32,323 bases of DNA from Gammaproteobacteria bacterium (GTDB lineage Bacteria > Pseudomonadota > Gammaproteobacteria > Steroidobacterales > Steroidobacteraceae): NCBI GenBank assembly GCA_025357835.1, contig JANYLM010000060.1, forward strand, positions 1 to 32,323, in the 5' to 3' direction. This document shows, piece after piece, positions 22,579-31,229 of this stretch. A program made the translations under genes and the position numbers. Each line of letters opens with the position of its first letter. The first letter of the stretch is position 1. The notes under the pieces were generated by a model, which had not been told where the DNA came from, ran no database searches, and saw nothing but the letters and a program-made list of their open reading frames with translations.

Positions 22579-22997
22579 TGGTGACGTCCATGCACGATGC
22601 CCTGCACCACACGCGGTTCCGCAGTTGGGCGCTGAACCGGGCCTTCGGCAGCGCTGGCACTCGCGCGGTGATCTCGAACCGGGTCAACGCGCTCTTCCGG
22701 AACAACATCAACTGGCACATACAGAAGCGTGGCTTCAGGCCGGCGCCAGGCATATCCGTGCGACGGACATGGCGGGCGTGCCTGCGACGGGCGGGGACGC
22801 AACGGACTATGGCGCGACAGGTTCAAACGGACGCGGCAAACCCGGCGTGTTCGATCAGAAATGCCGTGCATCGCCATGGACGGAAGTGGTTTACGAATCT
22901 CGTTGCAGTCACTGTGAGTGACTCGTTCCGTCCACGAGCGCTGCCCCGTCACTCCCACTCAATAATCTCCCGGCGTCTTAACCTATTGGCACGATGA
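22578..22997 (+). CDS. Hypothetical protein downstream of the ABC ATPase
   Basis: An ATG at 22578 overlaps the ATPase stop (TGATG), which suggests coupling. The first ~60 codons (MVTSMHDALHHTRFRSWALN, later NRVNALFRNNINWHIQKRG) show GC-rich third positions and look coding; the rest is rich in Arg and less convincing, so the gene may be truncated or degenerate beyond about 22745. No family is recognised and no membrane segment or signal peptide is seen. Confidence 0.35.
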   Translation: MVTSMHDALHHTRFRSWALNRAFGSAGTRAVISNRVNALFRNNINWHIQKRGFRPAPGISVRRTWRACLRRAGTQRTMARQVQTDAANPACSIRNAVHRHGRKWFTNLVAVTVSDSFRPRALPRHSHSIISRRLNLLAR

Positions 22998-23147
22998 GCA
23001 TTTTTTCGCGGCAATACCCACAGGTCCGTCAGCGGGTGCGATAAAAATCTTCGCTTGGTACCAATAGATGGCGAATGACGTCGTGAACGATTCGACTCGA
23101 TCATAAATCACAACTTGTGTATGGACCGATGGTGGGCGGTGGGCCAT
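22983..23147 (-). CDS. Possible 54-aa ORF ending in a CSSC motif
   Basis: The minus-strand frame starts MAHRPPSVHT and ends GIAAKKCSSCQ. It contains FAIYWYQAKIFIAPADGP, a plausible beta-hairpin. The frame is open upstream of the ATG to about 23197. No good ribosome site is visible and no family is recognised. The rest of 22998-23304 shows nothing I can support. It may be the tail of a lost gene or an unrecognised small protein. Confidence 0.25.
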   Translation of the reverse strand: MAHRPPSVHTQVVIYDRVESFTTSFAIYWYQAKIFIAPADGPVGIAAKKCSSCQ

Positions 23148-23304
23148 TTGGACTGTTTTGCCGGTCCCAATCCAGATAAAGCATAAGTGATTTCCACTTT
23201 AAGTGGGGCAGTCCGTAAATAGTCTAGTCGCTCCGCAGAAAGATCTTGTCGCGATGATTCCGCGACTTGCGAGTCCGGCATCATAAGATGCGCCAGTTCA
23301 CAGT

Positions 23305-25884
23305 CTAAGAGGCAGCGACATTTGGCGGATTAATTGTTTCGGCCCTAAACAACTTCGACTTAAGGGCTTCCAAACCAACCAGGCTGACCGCACCGACAGC
23401 CAGGCAAACCGCCAGGTCGTTCCAGTGCAGTTTCCCAAAATGAAACAGCGACTGCGCGGGCTGCCAGTAGATGGCGACGCCGAGCAACAACAGGACACTC
23501 CCCAGCAAGATCCACAAGGCGCGATTGGGCTGCAGCAAGGCACGAAGCAGCGATGACTCGAACGACCGGTTCACCAGGATCAATCCCATATTGATTAGCA
23601 CTAGCGAGGTAAATACGAGAGTGCGAAGGTCGGCCTCGGCCATACCCATTCGTGACGCGCTGATGAGTACGCCGGCGAGGATCGCCAGTGCGATGAGTCC
23701 CTGCAGCAGCGCCCAGAGAATCCGACGCCGCAGCAACAGTGGACTTTTGGGGTCACGCGGCGGCCGGCGCATGACATTCGCCTCCTCCCCTTCAGCCTCG
23801 AAGACCATCGAACAAGCCGGATCAATGATCATCTCAAGGAACGCGATGTGAATGGGCGTGAGCATCAAGGGCATGCCGAGTAGCAGCGGGAGAAGTGCGA
23901 GGCCCGCAATCGGAATGTGTACGGCTACGATGTACTCGATCGCCTTGCGCAGATTGTCGTAGATCCGCCTTCCCAAGCGAATGGTTTTGACGATAGACCC
24001 GAAGTCATCGTCCAGCAGCACGATGGCGGAGGCCTCACGGGCAACGTCGGTACCGCGGCCGCCCATAGCGATGCCGATATGGGCCGCCTTGATTGCCGGC
24101 GCATCGTTAACGCCGTCGCCGGTCATGGCGACGACCTCTCCGTTAGCCTTCAGGGACTTCACGATGCGCAGCTTCTGATTGGGTCGGATGCGCGCAAATA
24201 CTGAGGTGTCCCGAACACGAGTTGCCAGGCTTTCATCGGTCAGGGCATCGATCTCGTCGCCTGAAAGTACCTTCGTCGCATCCAATCCCGCTTGGCTGCC
24301 GATGGCGCACGCCGTCGCAGGATAATCGCCGGTAATCATGAGCACTCGGATTCCAGCGGATCGGCACTCCTTGACGGCGGCGGGTACATTGGAACGAAGA
24401 GGATCGGCAAAGCCAATCAAGCCAACATACTCGAAGTTAATGCCGCGCGGAGAATCCGCCAAGGTAGCGATCTGACCTGGGTCGAGCTGCGGCGATTGGG
24501 CGACCGCGAGCACTCGGATTCCCCGACCGGCCAGTTCATCCACTTGAGTACGCACGAGCGCCAGGCGATCACTCGGCAGGTGGCAAAGTTCGCCGATCGC
24601 TTCCAAAGCGCCTTTTGCGTACGCTCGGGCGCTGCGCTGCGCCTCATCGCCAATGACATTGGCTACCGCGAACAGGTCCGGGCGAAGACCGTAGGCGCGA
24701 ATGAGCCGGCGATCGGCATTCACCGGCAGTCGCAACCCACCGACCGAGGTCGCCATTGCATGGACAGCCAGGTCCATGGAGTCACTAGGCTCTCTTGCAC
24801 TCGCCGAGAGTGCAACGTCGAGTACGTCCCTCATCGCCGGCGATGGCAGTTCCTTGGAATCCTTGTCCCAGCGCCCATCTGCGCCTCTCAAGGTCACAAC
24901 GGTCATCCGATTCTCCGTGAGGGTTCCCGTCTTGTCCGTGCACAGAACCGTGGTTGCACCTAGCGTCTCGATCGCCGACGCACGGCGGGTCAAAACTCGC
25001 GCCTGCGAGATGCGCCAAGCTCCCATGGCCATGAACACGGTCATGACCAATGGGAATTCCTCGGGCAGCAGCGACATTCCCAGTGCGATACCGCCTAGCA
25101 TGGCTTGCAACCATGAACCGCGCAGCAGGCCGAACAGGAGAACTGCCATTGCACCCGCCACGGCACCGACGATGGCGAAGTCGCGGATTAGCCAACTCAT
25201 CTGACGCTGCAGATGCGGCTGTTCGGTCTCGATAGACCTAAGATCCTTGCCGATTTTGCCCATTTCACTGTGAACGCCGGTGGCACGGATGAGAGCCTTC
25301 GCGGTACCCCGGACGACCAATGTACCGGCGAATACGTAGGGCGAATCTTCACCGCCAGCGACTGCTGGCACCGACCCTATTTGCAAGTCAACGGCAGCCG
25401 CCAACTTACGCACTGGGAGAGACTCGCCAGTCAATAGCGACTCATCGAGCAAAAGGTCATGGCCGTCCACTACGGTTGCATCCGCCGCAACCCGGTCTCC
25501 CTCGCTGATAACGAGAAGGTCGCCGCAGACAACTTCTCGCCCGGCAATCTGAACTCGTTTGCCGTCGCGAATTACCAGCGCTCGCGGGCTAGCGAGATTA
25601 CGCAGGGCCTCCAATACTCGCTCGCTGCGGGACTCCTGGACGATGGTGATGACGACAGAGAGCGAGGCAAAGACGAGCAGGAGAACAGCTTCCATGAGAT
25701 CGCCCAGAATCAGATACACCACACCGCCTGCGATCAGCAGTGCGAACATGGGTTGCCGCACCACTTCGAAGGCGATCCGAAAGACACCCCGCCGATCCGC
25801 TGCCGGCAATTCGTTGTAGCCGCCGGACTTCAATCGGGTTGCAGCTTCGACGGAACTGAGGCCGACTAAGGGCAACTGGCTCAT
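23305..25884 (-). CDS. P-type cation-transporting ATPase
   Basis: The protein has 859 residues, full length for a P2-like pump. The N-terminal cation-ATPase motif is GLSSVEAATRLKSGGYNELP. Membrane segments 1-2 lie near 48-82, the actuator motif TGES is at 152-155, and segment 4 carries PEEFP (274-278). The phosphorylation site DKTGTLT has Asp317, the hinge is TGDGVNDAPA, and four C-terminal membrane segments follow. PEEFP replaces the PEGLP of classical calcium pumps, as in a group of uncharacterised bacterial cation ATPases, so the ion cannot be stated. There is no N-terminal metal-binding CxxC. It is the largest gene of the stress/transport island and is followed upstream by a small lipoprotein gene on the same strand. 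Confidence 0.92.
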   Translation of the reverse strand: MSQLPLVGLSSVEAATRLKSGGYNELPAADRRGVFRIAFEVVRQPMFALLIAGGVVYLILGDLMEAVLLLVFASLSVVITIVQESRSERVLEALRNLASPRALVIRDGKRVQIAGREVVCGDLLVISEGDRVAADATVVDGHDLLLDESLLTGESLPVRKLAAAVDLQIGSVPAVAGGEDSPYVFAGTLVVRGTAKALIRATGVHSEMGKIGKDLRSIETEQPHLQRQMSWLIRDFAIVGAVAGAMAVLLFGLLRGSWLQAMLGGIALGMSLLPEEFPLVMTVFMAMGAWRISQARVLTRRASAIETLGATTVLCTDKTGTLTENRMTVVTLRGADGRWDKDSKELPSPAMRDVLDVALSASAREPSDSMDLAVHAMATSVGGLRLPVNADRRLIRAYGLRPDLFAVANVIGDEAQRSARAYAKGALEAIGELCHLPSDRLALVRTQVDELAGRGIRVLAVAQSPQLDPGQIATLADSPRGINFEYVGLIGFADPLRSNVPAAVKECRSAGIRVLMITGDYPATACAIGSQAGLDATKVLSGDEIDALTDESLATRVRDTSVFARIRPNQKLRIVKSLKANGEVVAMTGDGVNDAPAIKAAHIGIAMGGRGTDVAREASAIVLLDDDFGSIVKTIRLGRRIYDNLRKAIEYIVAVHIPIAGLALLPLLLGMPLMLTPIHIAFLEMIIDPACSMVFEAEGEEANVMRRPPRDPKSPLLLRRRILWALLQGLIALAILAGVLISASRMGMAEADLRTLVFTSLVLINMGLILVNRSFESSLLRALLQPNRALWILLGSVLLLLGVAIYWQPAQSLFHFGKLHWNDLAVCLAVGAVSLVGLEALKSKLFRAETINPPNVAAS

Positions 25885-25941
25885 AGGTGCACGTTGGCAG
25901 AAGCGTCGGTCTGCATGAGGATTAGGCGCCAGTGCGCACCG

Positions 25942-26385
25942 TCAGGTGGTATGCAGGAAAAAGCGTTGATTCGGGCCTTTTCGGAATTCCACTACGTCTT
26001 CGATATGCCACCCGCTGCCGGTGTCGCCCGTCGGGCCCGGGTGAATGATGGCAACACTGATAGCTTGGAGTTTCGTATATTGAGGATGCAATGCCAGTAC
26101 CTGCTCAGCGGCCGCGACAAGGGAAGTCGCGGCATTGTTTCGAGTAACCTCATCGGCCATTGCAAGAGTCGCATCGCTCACCGAAATACGCAATCGAACT
26201 TGACTACCAGTCAACTCGACTGAGCTAGTTGGATACTTCGCGGCCCCTGCGATGGCATCGCTGATTACTTGAATATCGGGAGTAAATGGGGCGGTGTTGG
26301 AACCCGAACCGCTCATGCCGCACGAGGCGATCGGAACAGCCATAGCGGCAATGGCGAGAAGCCGTCGCAAAAAATGATGGATCAT
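25942..26385 (-). CDS. Small predicted lipoprotein, 147 aa
   Basis: The N-terminus MIHHFLRRLLAIAAMAVPIASC has a basic, hydrophobic signal and a lipobox IASC with Cys22 followed by Gly. The mature part is mixed alpha/beta (SSVELTGSQVRLRISVSDAT; SLVAAAEQVLALHP; AISVAIIHPG) and ends with DVVEFRKGPNQRFFLHTT. No recognised family. It lies 57 bases upstream of the P-type ATPase on the same strand and may be co-transcribed. No gene is visible in the 122 bases between it and the cytochrome gene. Confidence 0.65.
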   Translation of the reverse strand: MIHHFLRRLLAIAAMAVPIASCGMSGSGSNTAPFTPDIQVISDAIAGAAKYPTSSVELTGSQVRLRISVSDATLAMADEVTRNNAATSLVAAAEQVLALHPQYTKLQAISVAIIHPGPTGDTGSGWHIEDVVEFRKGPNQRFFLHTT

Positions 26386-26507
26386 AGCGTTTACCCAGAG
26401 AATTGCTTGCTAGATCTCATTCTGCGTTCCAACTCTTGAATGGGGTCATCAGGACCTGTACGCGGCAATAAAATGAGCACGGGTGGACGCTTAGTACGAG
26501 GCGCCGC

Positions 26508-27059
26508 TCATCCGCCCGGTCGACTCGGCAACATGCGTCTCAACGTATTGTCGCGCTGCACGTAATGGTGAATGAGTGCTGCGAGCGCGTGCACGCCAAT
26601 CAGGGCGTAACCTATGTTGCCGATGAGTCCGTGGACGTCCTCGAGCTGCTTCGCAATCCCTTTGTTCTCACCGATCAATCGCGGAAGCTCGAGACCGAAT
26701 AACGAGATGGTCTTACCCTCGGCGCTCACGCTCAGCCAGCCGAGCACGGGCATGACTATCACGAACACGTAGATTGTAAATTCGACAACATGCGCGACTC
26801 GGAGCTGCCACTGGGGCGGGCTGGGCACGATGGGCGGCACCCGCCCGGCGAGCCGCGCGAGCAGACGCAACCAGACGAGGGCGAAGGCGGTCAGGCCGAG
26901 CAGGTAGTGCCAAGTCTTGAACGCCTCCCTGATCGCGCTGCCCTTGGGGTAGAAGCCTCTCAGCTCGATGCATGCGTATATGGCGACGATCAGCACCACC
27001 ATGAGTCAATGTAGCGTAATGAGCGGGATGCCGTAGCGGCTCGTAGTTCTCGGATTCAT
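26508..27059 (-). pseudogene. Cytochrome b561 gene with an in-frame TGA
   Basis: The downstream frame encodes a four-helix di-haem cytochrome b561: MVVLIVAIYACIELRGFYP, then TWHYLLGLTAFALVWLRL, a third helix with VAHVVEFTIYVFVIVMPVL, and VHGLIGN with ALIGVHALAALIHHYV. The haem-ligand His residues of these helices are present. Reading upstream, the N-terminus continues in the same frame from an ATG at 27059 (MNPRTTSRYGIPLITLH), then meets TGA at 27006-27008 exactly where the family has Trp (LHWLM). One base change, TGG to TGA, explains it. An ATG two codons later could restart, but would lose the first haem-binding His. Either a nonsense mutation or a sequence error. Confidence 0.75.
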
Positions 27060-27068
27060 TGAATTACC

Positions 27069-27087
27069 CCCACGCATTACACGTGGG
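27069..27087. repeat. Hairpin upstream of the cytochrome b561 gene
   Basis: CCCACG (27069-27074) pairs with CGTGGG (27082-27087) around a 7-base loop, just upstream of the cytochrome start. The surrounding 27060-27281 holds no gene I can support. There is no T-run, so it is not a typical terminator; it could be part of a regulatory site or the end of the stress-protein transcript. Confidence 0.3.
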
Positions 27088-27281
27088 CAAGATAGAACGT
27101 CAGCGACGGATGGTGTATCCGCAGTATCCCACCCGCCTTAAGTATCTATACGTACGAGGCCCGTGCGGAACCAGTGTGACAGCTCGTCTCAGTCCTGGCA
27201 TACGATGGGGGAGGAAATCTCCACTGTAACGACGCCCCTCGATGTGTGACTCAAGCGCAAATATGTCGGATTCAGCCGTCT

Positions 27282-27683
27282 CTACGGCACTACGGTTACC
27301 GGCACACGCGCCGCGTGAATGACCTTGCTGGTCACCGAACCCAAAATGAGACCCTTAAGATTTCCCAACCCTCGGCTACCCATAACAATCTCGCCGCAAT
27401 GCTTCTGTCGCGCCACTTTGACAATAGTTTCACCCGGTTCGCCCACTCGAACCAGAATCTCTGCTTTCACAGCTTTTCGATGCAGCATCCGCAGTGCTCG
27501 CGCCAGATCCTCCTTGCTCTTTTGCTTGTGATGCTGAGCGATCATCGACGGCGTGACAAACAGGCTTGAAGGCAATGGCAATTGCACGTTGAGTACGCAT
27601 ATCTGGAGCTGCCGATGCGACGCGACCCGCTTGATCACCAGCGCGAGCGCGCGCAATGAGTGATCCGATCCGTCGATTGGCAC
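27282..27683 (-). CDS. Universal stress protein (UspA family)
   Basis: The protein has 133 residues. The N-terminal motif PIDGSDHSLRAL is the first strand and loop of the Usp fold, and near the C-terminus MGSRGLGNLKGLILGSVTSKV gives the ATP-binding pattern G-2x-G-9x-GS. The upstream context reads NRLLVPIDGSD in frame, so the natural strand begins before the GTG at 27683. No ATG exists in frame before a TGA about 25 codons upstream. The start is therefore uncertain: GTG, or a 5' end altered by an indel. It belongs to a nucleotide-binding stress protein family and lies in the stress/transport island. Confidence 0.82.
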   Translation of the reverse strand: MPIDGSDHSLRALALVIKRVASHRQLQICVLNVQLPLPSSLFVTPSMIAQHHKQKSKEDLARALRMLHRKAVKAEILVRVGEPGETIVKVARQKHCGEIVMGSRGLGNLKGLILGSVTSKVIHAARVPVTVVP

Positions 27684-27875
27684 GAGCAGTCGATTTTCGT
27701 CCGGCAGCGTGGGTATCCCGCGGCAGAAACTTGGAAACCAAGTGTGTCACTTCGACAACGGAAGGAAACTAGGACATCTACCTATGCTTTGCGCATTTGT
27801 CCGGCTTCTTTCCCGGAGCGCCGAGGAGCATTGTCAGACTCAAGCGGTGCATCGCATGCTAGCCATTAATAACAT

Positions 27876-28985
27876 ATGCCAGAAATCCAAGCAGAGATGC
27901 CCATTGCGAGGGTTCGCCCAAGGCGATTTGGGCTGTTGATATTGGCGATTGCGCTCGGGGTCGCCTGCCTTGCAGTGCTCTGGCCATTCGCCTCCGTCAT
28001 AACGTGGTCCGCCATCCTCGCGTATGTTAGTTGGCCGTTGTATCGAGTATTGCGTCGTCCGTTCGGTCGATTTCAGAGCGCTGCCGCATTCTGCATGACG
28101 CTTGTGCTGACGTGTGCCGTGATACTGCCAGTGCTGTGGCTATTCGTATTGATCGCCGGCGAGCTGGTCTCGGCTTATCGATCGTTGGAAGCGCTGCTTG
28201 CCGAGAAGACCCTGATCCTTCCCGAGGTCATTCGTCGGATTCCTTGGTTCGGAGAACAGCTACAGCAGCAATTGGATCATTTCACCGTCGAACCGGCGGG
28301 CTTCGGCAAACAGATCGCGACATGGGCTCACTCATGGACCAGTCAGATCAAGGCGTTGGCGAGCGGTGTTGGCCGAAGTGTCGGCAACCTGTTTTTGGTG
28401 ATGTTTACGCTATTTTTCCTATATCGCGATGGAGACTCAATTCTTGTTCAATTGGGTCGGGTCGTAAGGAATGCATTCGGCAGTCGCCTCGAAGCTTATG
28501 TCCGTACGGCCGGTGCGATGACACGTGCGGTGCTGTTTGGGTTTCTGACGACCGCGTTCGTTCAAGGCTTGGTTGCCGGTATTGGCTACGCGATTCTCGG
28601 CATCCGGGGATCCGTGCTGCTTGGCGCAATCACCGGCGTATTGTCTTTCGTTCCGTTTTTTGGGACCGCTCTCGTTTGGGGCAGCCTCGGCAGCTATTTG
28701 CTGCTCACCAGCCATGTGGTGAAAGGTGTCATTTTGCTTTTGTGGGGTCTATTGCTGGTGCATCCAATTGACAATGTGCTTCGTCCACTCCTCATCAGCA
28801 ATGCAACGCATGTTCCCTTTGCTCTAGTGATGTTCGGCGCAATCGGCGGCATTGCCGCCTGGGGGCTTATCGGTGTCTTCGCCGGCCCGGTCGTGCTTGC
28901 CATTGGCCTCGCTATCTGGCGCGAATGGGCGGCGGAAGACGACCTGAGACAAGCACCAGAACATTACTCATTGGTTCAGAAATGA
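27876..28985 (+). CDS. AI-2E family transporter (PerM/TqsA type permease)
   Basis: The protein has 369 residues with about eight membrane segments. Examples are the first pair LLILAIALGVACLAVLWPF and SVITWSAILAYVSWPLYRVL, and the conserved C-terminal half with GNLFLVMFTLFFLYRDGD, GLVAGIGYAILGI, LLGAITGVLSFVPFFG and HPIDNVLRPLLIS. The last motif (D-N-x-x-R-P) is characteristic of the family. Members transport varied substrates and only some have been linked to autoinducer-2, so the substrate is not assigned. The cytochrome b561 gene follows after 10 bases and is probably co-transcribed. Confidence 0.9.
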   Translation: MPEIQAEMPIARVRPRRFGLLILAIALGVACLAVLWPFASVITWSAILAYVSWPLYRVLRRPFGRFQSAAAFCMTLVLTCAVILPVLWLFVLIAGELVSAYRSLEALLAEKTLILPEVIRRIPWFGEQLQQQLDHFTVEPAGFGKQIATWAHSWTSQIKALASGVGRSVGNLFLVMFTLFFLYRDGDSILVQLGRVVRNAFGSRLEAYVRTAGAMTRAVLFGFLTTAFVQGLVAGIGYAILGIRGSVLLGAITGVLSFVPFFGTALVWGSLGSYLLLTSHVVKGVILLLWGLLLVHPIDNVLRPLLISNATHVPFALVMFGAIGGIAAWGLIGVFAGPVVLAIGLAIWREWAAEDDLRQAPEHYSLVQK

Positions 28986-28995
28986 GGTGGCCAAA

Positions 28996-29616
28996 ATGAA
29001 TGAACAACCGGATGTATCACAAAATCGCGCATTTGCCCTTCGATGCTATGCCTGGAGTCGAGCCATTCACTGGGTGACAGTCGCCCTCGTTAGCGGAGTG
29101 CTGATCACAGCACTGTTGGAAAATATCGACCCTCGTGGTTCAGGTAATAGCGCCTTCCTCTGGCACAGTTTTCTGGGACTCTCCGTGTATCTTTTGACTA
29201 TTACTCGAGTCCTCCTATGGTTCGTATATCGGCCGACGGCGAGCGGAGCTGCAATGCCAGATGCGCATCGAGGACTGCGAACCACCTTTTATGCACTGCT
29301 CATCGCTCTACCCATCTCGGGTTGGTGGCTCGCCTCAGAGGAAGGCATGCCCGAGCATGTTTTTGGAATACCCGCGTTGCCACAGTGGTACCACCAAGAA
29401 GGTGCCGCGCATTCGGGCTCGAGTGACTCTGAGGCAGCTCGGGAACATGCAGCCCGAGAGGCTCCTGTGGTCCGCTATTTGGCACGACTGCATGCGAGTT
29501 TAGGAGCCGCGCTTGCCATAGTGATCGCTCTGCATCTCATCTCGGTGATTAGAACTCGAAAGCGGCGTATCGGTGACCGGAAACGCCAATCACTGGATGT
29601 TGATAGCCTCATCTAG
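28996..29616 (+). CDS. Cytochrome b561-family protein
   Basis: The protein has 206 residues from ATG 28996 (MNEQPDVSQN), behind a GAGGTGG ribosome site that overlaps a possible GTG start at 28987. Four membrane helices are visible with His at the expected places: RAIHWVTVALVSGVLI, LWHSFLGLSVYLLTITRVLLW, FYALLIALPISGWWLA and LARLHASLGAALAIVIALHL. A hydrophilic insert between helices 3 and 4 contains EGAAHSGSSDSEAAREHAA. The family is a membrane di-haem electron carrier. It differs in sequence from the interrupted copy at 26508-27059. Confidence 0.87.
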   Translation: MNEQPDVSQNRAFALRCYAWSRAIHWVTVALVSGVLITALLENIDPRGSGNSAFLWHSFLGLSVYLLTITRVLLWFVYRPTASGAAMPDAHRGLRTTFYALLIALPISGWWLASEEGMPEHVFGIPALPQWYHQEGAAHSGSSDSEAAREHAAREAPVVRYLARLHASLGAALAIVIALHLISVIRTRKRRIGDRKRQSLDVDSLI

Positions 29617-29629
29617 CAGGCTGCTGAAA

Positions 29630-29845
29630 AAGGGTTGGTTATTAGGCTTTTATGCATTGTCGATGAGCGGTTGATCGATCGCGGCGGCGGCGCTTCGGCG
29701 TCGGCATCCTTTCGAACGTTCGGTTTCGCTGGCTTTGTCATGTTTGGATGGTCTCGGTGCGATTTTGGGGTCTGAGGCGCAGTGGAACAGAAAACCGGGT
29801 TAAGGAACCCATTAATTCGGGTTTTTGTTTTGAGAAGCAACGGAT
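29630..29845. mobile_element. IS-end-like remnant
   Basis: The cytochrome gene is followed by GGCTGCTGAAAAAG, a form seen at the ends of several IS families. A minus-strand frame of 75 codons (29613-29840) ends in that sequence as NPFSAAC, the way transposase frames often run into an inverted repeat, but no transposase domain is recognisable. The opposite end is not found. It probably marks an old insertion or deletion. Confidence 0.3.
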
Positions 29846-30373
29846 TTAATGGGGACCATACTTACAGGTACCGACGTAACTAAACGTCGGGTTTCCCTCA
29901 GTATTCTTGCCCGTTCCATTCACCGTAAGGTCGCACGAGACTCGTGGACCTGCAATATGGTCTGATAAATGTACCGACCCGGTATCCGCGCCTGTGGTCA
30001 GATTTGCATCGAACCTAAATTTAGAGTCGTGAATCATCACCGGTTTAGAGCCAGCTATTGTGCCGGAAAACACCTGATCGCCTGTGTTCGTGAGTGTTCC
30101 CTTTTTAGTGTCGATAACCGTCGTGACGTGATAGAGAAGTTTGCCAATTAGATCGCCGTTCAACTCTATGATCTCAGTACTTCTCTGAATCTCGCCCGCG
30201 GGCGTGGTCTCTTTCGAGTGAACGACTGCACCATTGAGCAAATCCGTCCCGGTGCCTTTAACCGGGATAGCGCCCTTTACCATCGGTGGGCCCGCAAGGG
30301 CGTAGGGTGAAATCAAGGCAATGCAGAGACCATAAGCGAAGGCGCCGGTGCAGCAGATGAGGCGTGCTCTCAT
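29846..30373 (-). CDS. Exported protein of unknown function, 175 aa
   Basis: The start at 30373 (MRARLICCTG) is chosen because GGAG lies 7 bases upstream; earlier starts at 30385 and 30397 are possible. A signal peptide ends near SPYALA before GPPMVKG. The mature part is a beta-rich domain with GTDLLNGAVVHSKETTPAG, LIGKLLYHVTTVIDTKKGTL, and a C-terminal RVSCDLTVNGTGKN followed by a second Cys near YVGTCKYG, so a disulfide is likely. No family is recognised. It lies alone between an IS-end-like stretch and a recombinase gene, which suggests transfer. Confidence 0.6.
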   Translation of the reverse strand: MRARLICCTGAFAYGLCIALISPYALAGPPMVKGAIPVKGTGTDLLNGAVVHSKETTPAGEIQRSTEIIELNGDLIGKLLYHVTTVIDTKKGTLTNTGDQVFSGTIAGSKPVMIHDSKFRFDANLTTGADTGSVHLSDHIAGPRVSCDLTVNGTGKNTEGNPTFSYVGTCKYGPH

Positions 30374-30464
30374 GAGAAACTCCATTTGTGCGTTCACATT
30401 TTCGGGATCTGCAAATCATCGACGGCCGTAGGCCGGTTAGTCGCTGGGTGCATATCGAATACGA

Positions 30465-31025
30465 TCAAGCGGCAAGTTTTTTACGCAATAGCCTCGACAC
30501 AGTGGCTGGATGAACACCGAACAGGCGTGCGGCATCCGCCGCGGTCTTCTTTCCCTTCGTCACCAATTTCAGGATTTCTAGGCGCTGTTGGGCTTTGAGT
30601 TTCGGTGGTCGGCCGCCGATTCGGCCCTCTTTACGAGCGGCGTCGAGACCGGCATGGGTGCGTTCCTTGAGCATGGCGCGCTCAAACTCAGCGAACGCGC
30701 CGACCATCTGCATCATCATCCGGCCCGCCGGGGTTGTGGTGTCCACCGATTCGGTGAGACTTCGGAAGCCAGCCTTCTTCTCCTGAACCCGCTCCATGAG
30801 GGTGAGCACGTCGCGCAGCGACCGTGAGAGGCGATCGAGTTTCCAAACCACCACCACATCGCCTTTGCGGAGCTGACTCAGCAGCTTGTGCAGCTCTGGG
30901 CGATCCCAACGGCCACCCGAGGCCTTCTCGCTAAAGATGACCTCACAGCCTGCTGCCTTGAGCGCAGCGGTCTGAGCAGCGGTGTCTTGTTCGCCGGTCG
31001 AGACGCGGGCGTAGCCGATTAGCAT
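30465..31025 (-). CDS. Serine recombinase (resolvase/invertase)
   Basis: The protein has 186 residues from ATG 31025 (MLIGYARVST). The catalytic Ser9 sits in YARVST, and Arg65, Arg68 and Arg71 are in KLDRLSRSLRD. The E-helix region is GAFAEFERAMLKERT, followed by the linker RKEGRIGGRPPKL and a C-terminal helix-turn-helix, DAARLFGVHPATVSRLLRKK. This is the complete layout of Tn3-type resolvases and invertases. No tnpA transposase is in the window, so the gene is probably part of a decayed or nested transposon. A possible res site lies directly upstream. Confidence 0.93.
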   Translation of the reverse strand: MLIGYARVSTGEQDTAAQTAALKAAGCEVIFSEKASGGRWDRPELHKLLSQLRKGDVVVVWKLDRLSRSLRDVLTLMERVQEKKAGFRSLTESVDTTTPAGRMMMQMVGAFAEFERAMLKERTHAGLDAARKEGRIGGRPPKLKAQQRLEILKLVTKGKKTAADAARLFGVHPATVSRLLRKKLAA

Positions 31026-31033
31026 ATTGCGTA

Positions 31034-31069
31034 AAGGTATTGCGAAGGTGTCCAATAATGCAATACCGT
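31034..31069. promoter_or_regulatory. Candidate res subsite upstream of the recombinase
   Basis: GGTATTGC (31036-31043) and its complement GCAATACC (31060-31067) are separated by 16 bases, a span of about 32 bp as expected for a resolvase dimer site. The left arm is preceded by a second ATTGCG step. The related sequences CGTTCCGCAACGC near 31066 and CGTTTCCGCAACGC near 31127 may belong to further subsites. Confidence 0.4.
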
Positions 31070-31229
31070 TCCGCAACGCGCAAGTGCCTGTTTTCATGCA
31101 GGTCACCTAATCGTGCGAATACGAACGTTTCCGCAACGCCGCCAATCAGAACCGCAGCATTTTAAGGCACCAGCGGCGCGGCGGTCAGTCGTGCGTCGAT
31201 CCTTAACTCGGTTTTCTGTTCCAATGCTC

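Noticed and set aside
22945-22990. Minus-strand ending that reads EIIEWE then stop, similar to a guaA 3' end
   Set aside because: The residues before it do not match GMP synthase, and the frame is not open long enough; coincidence is likely.
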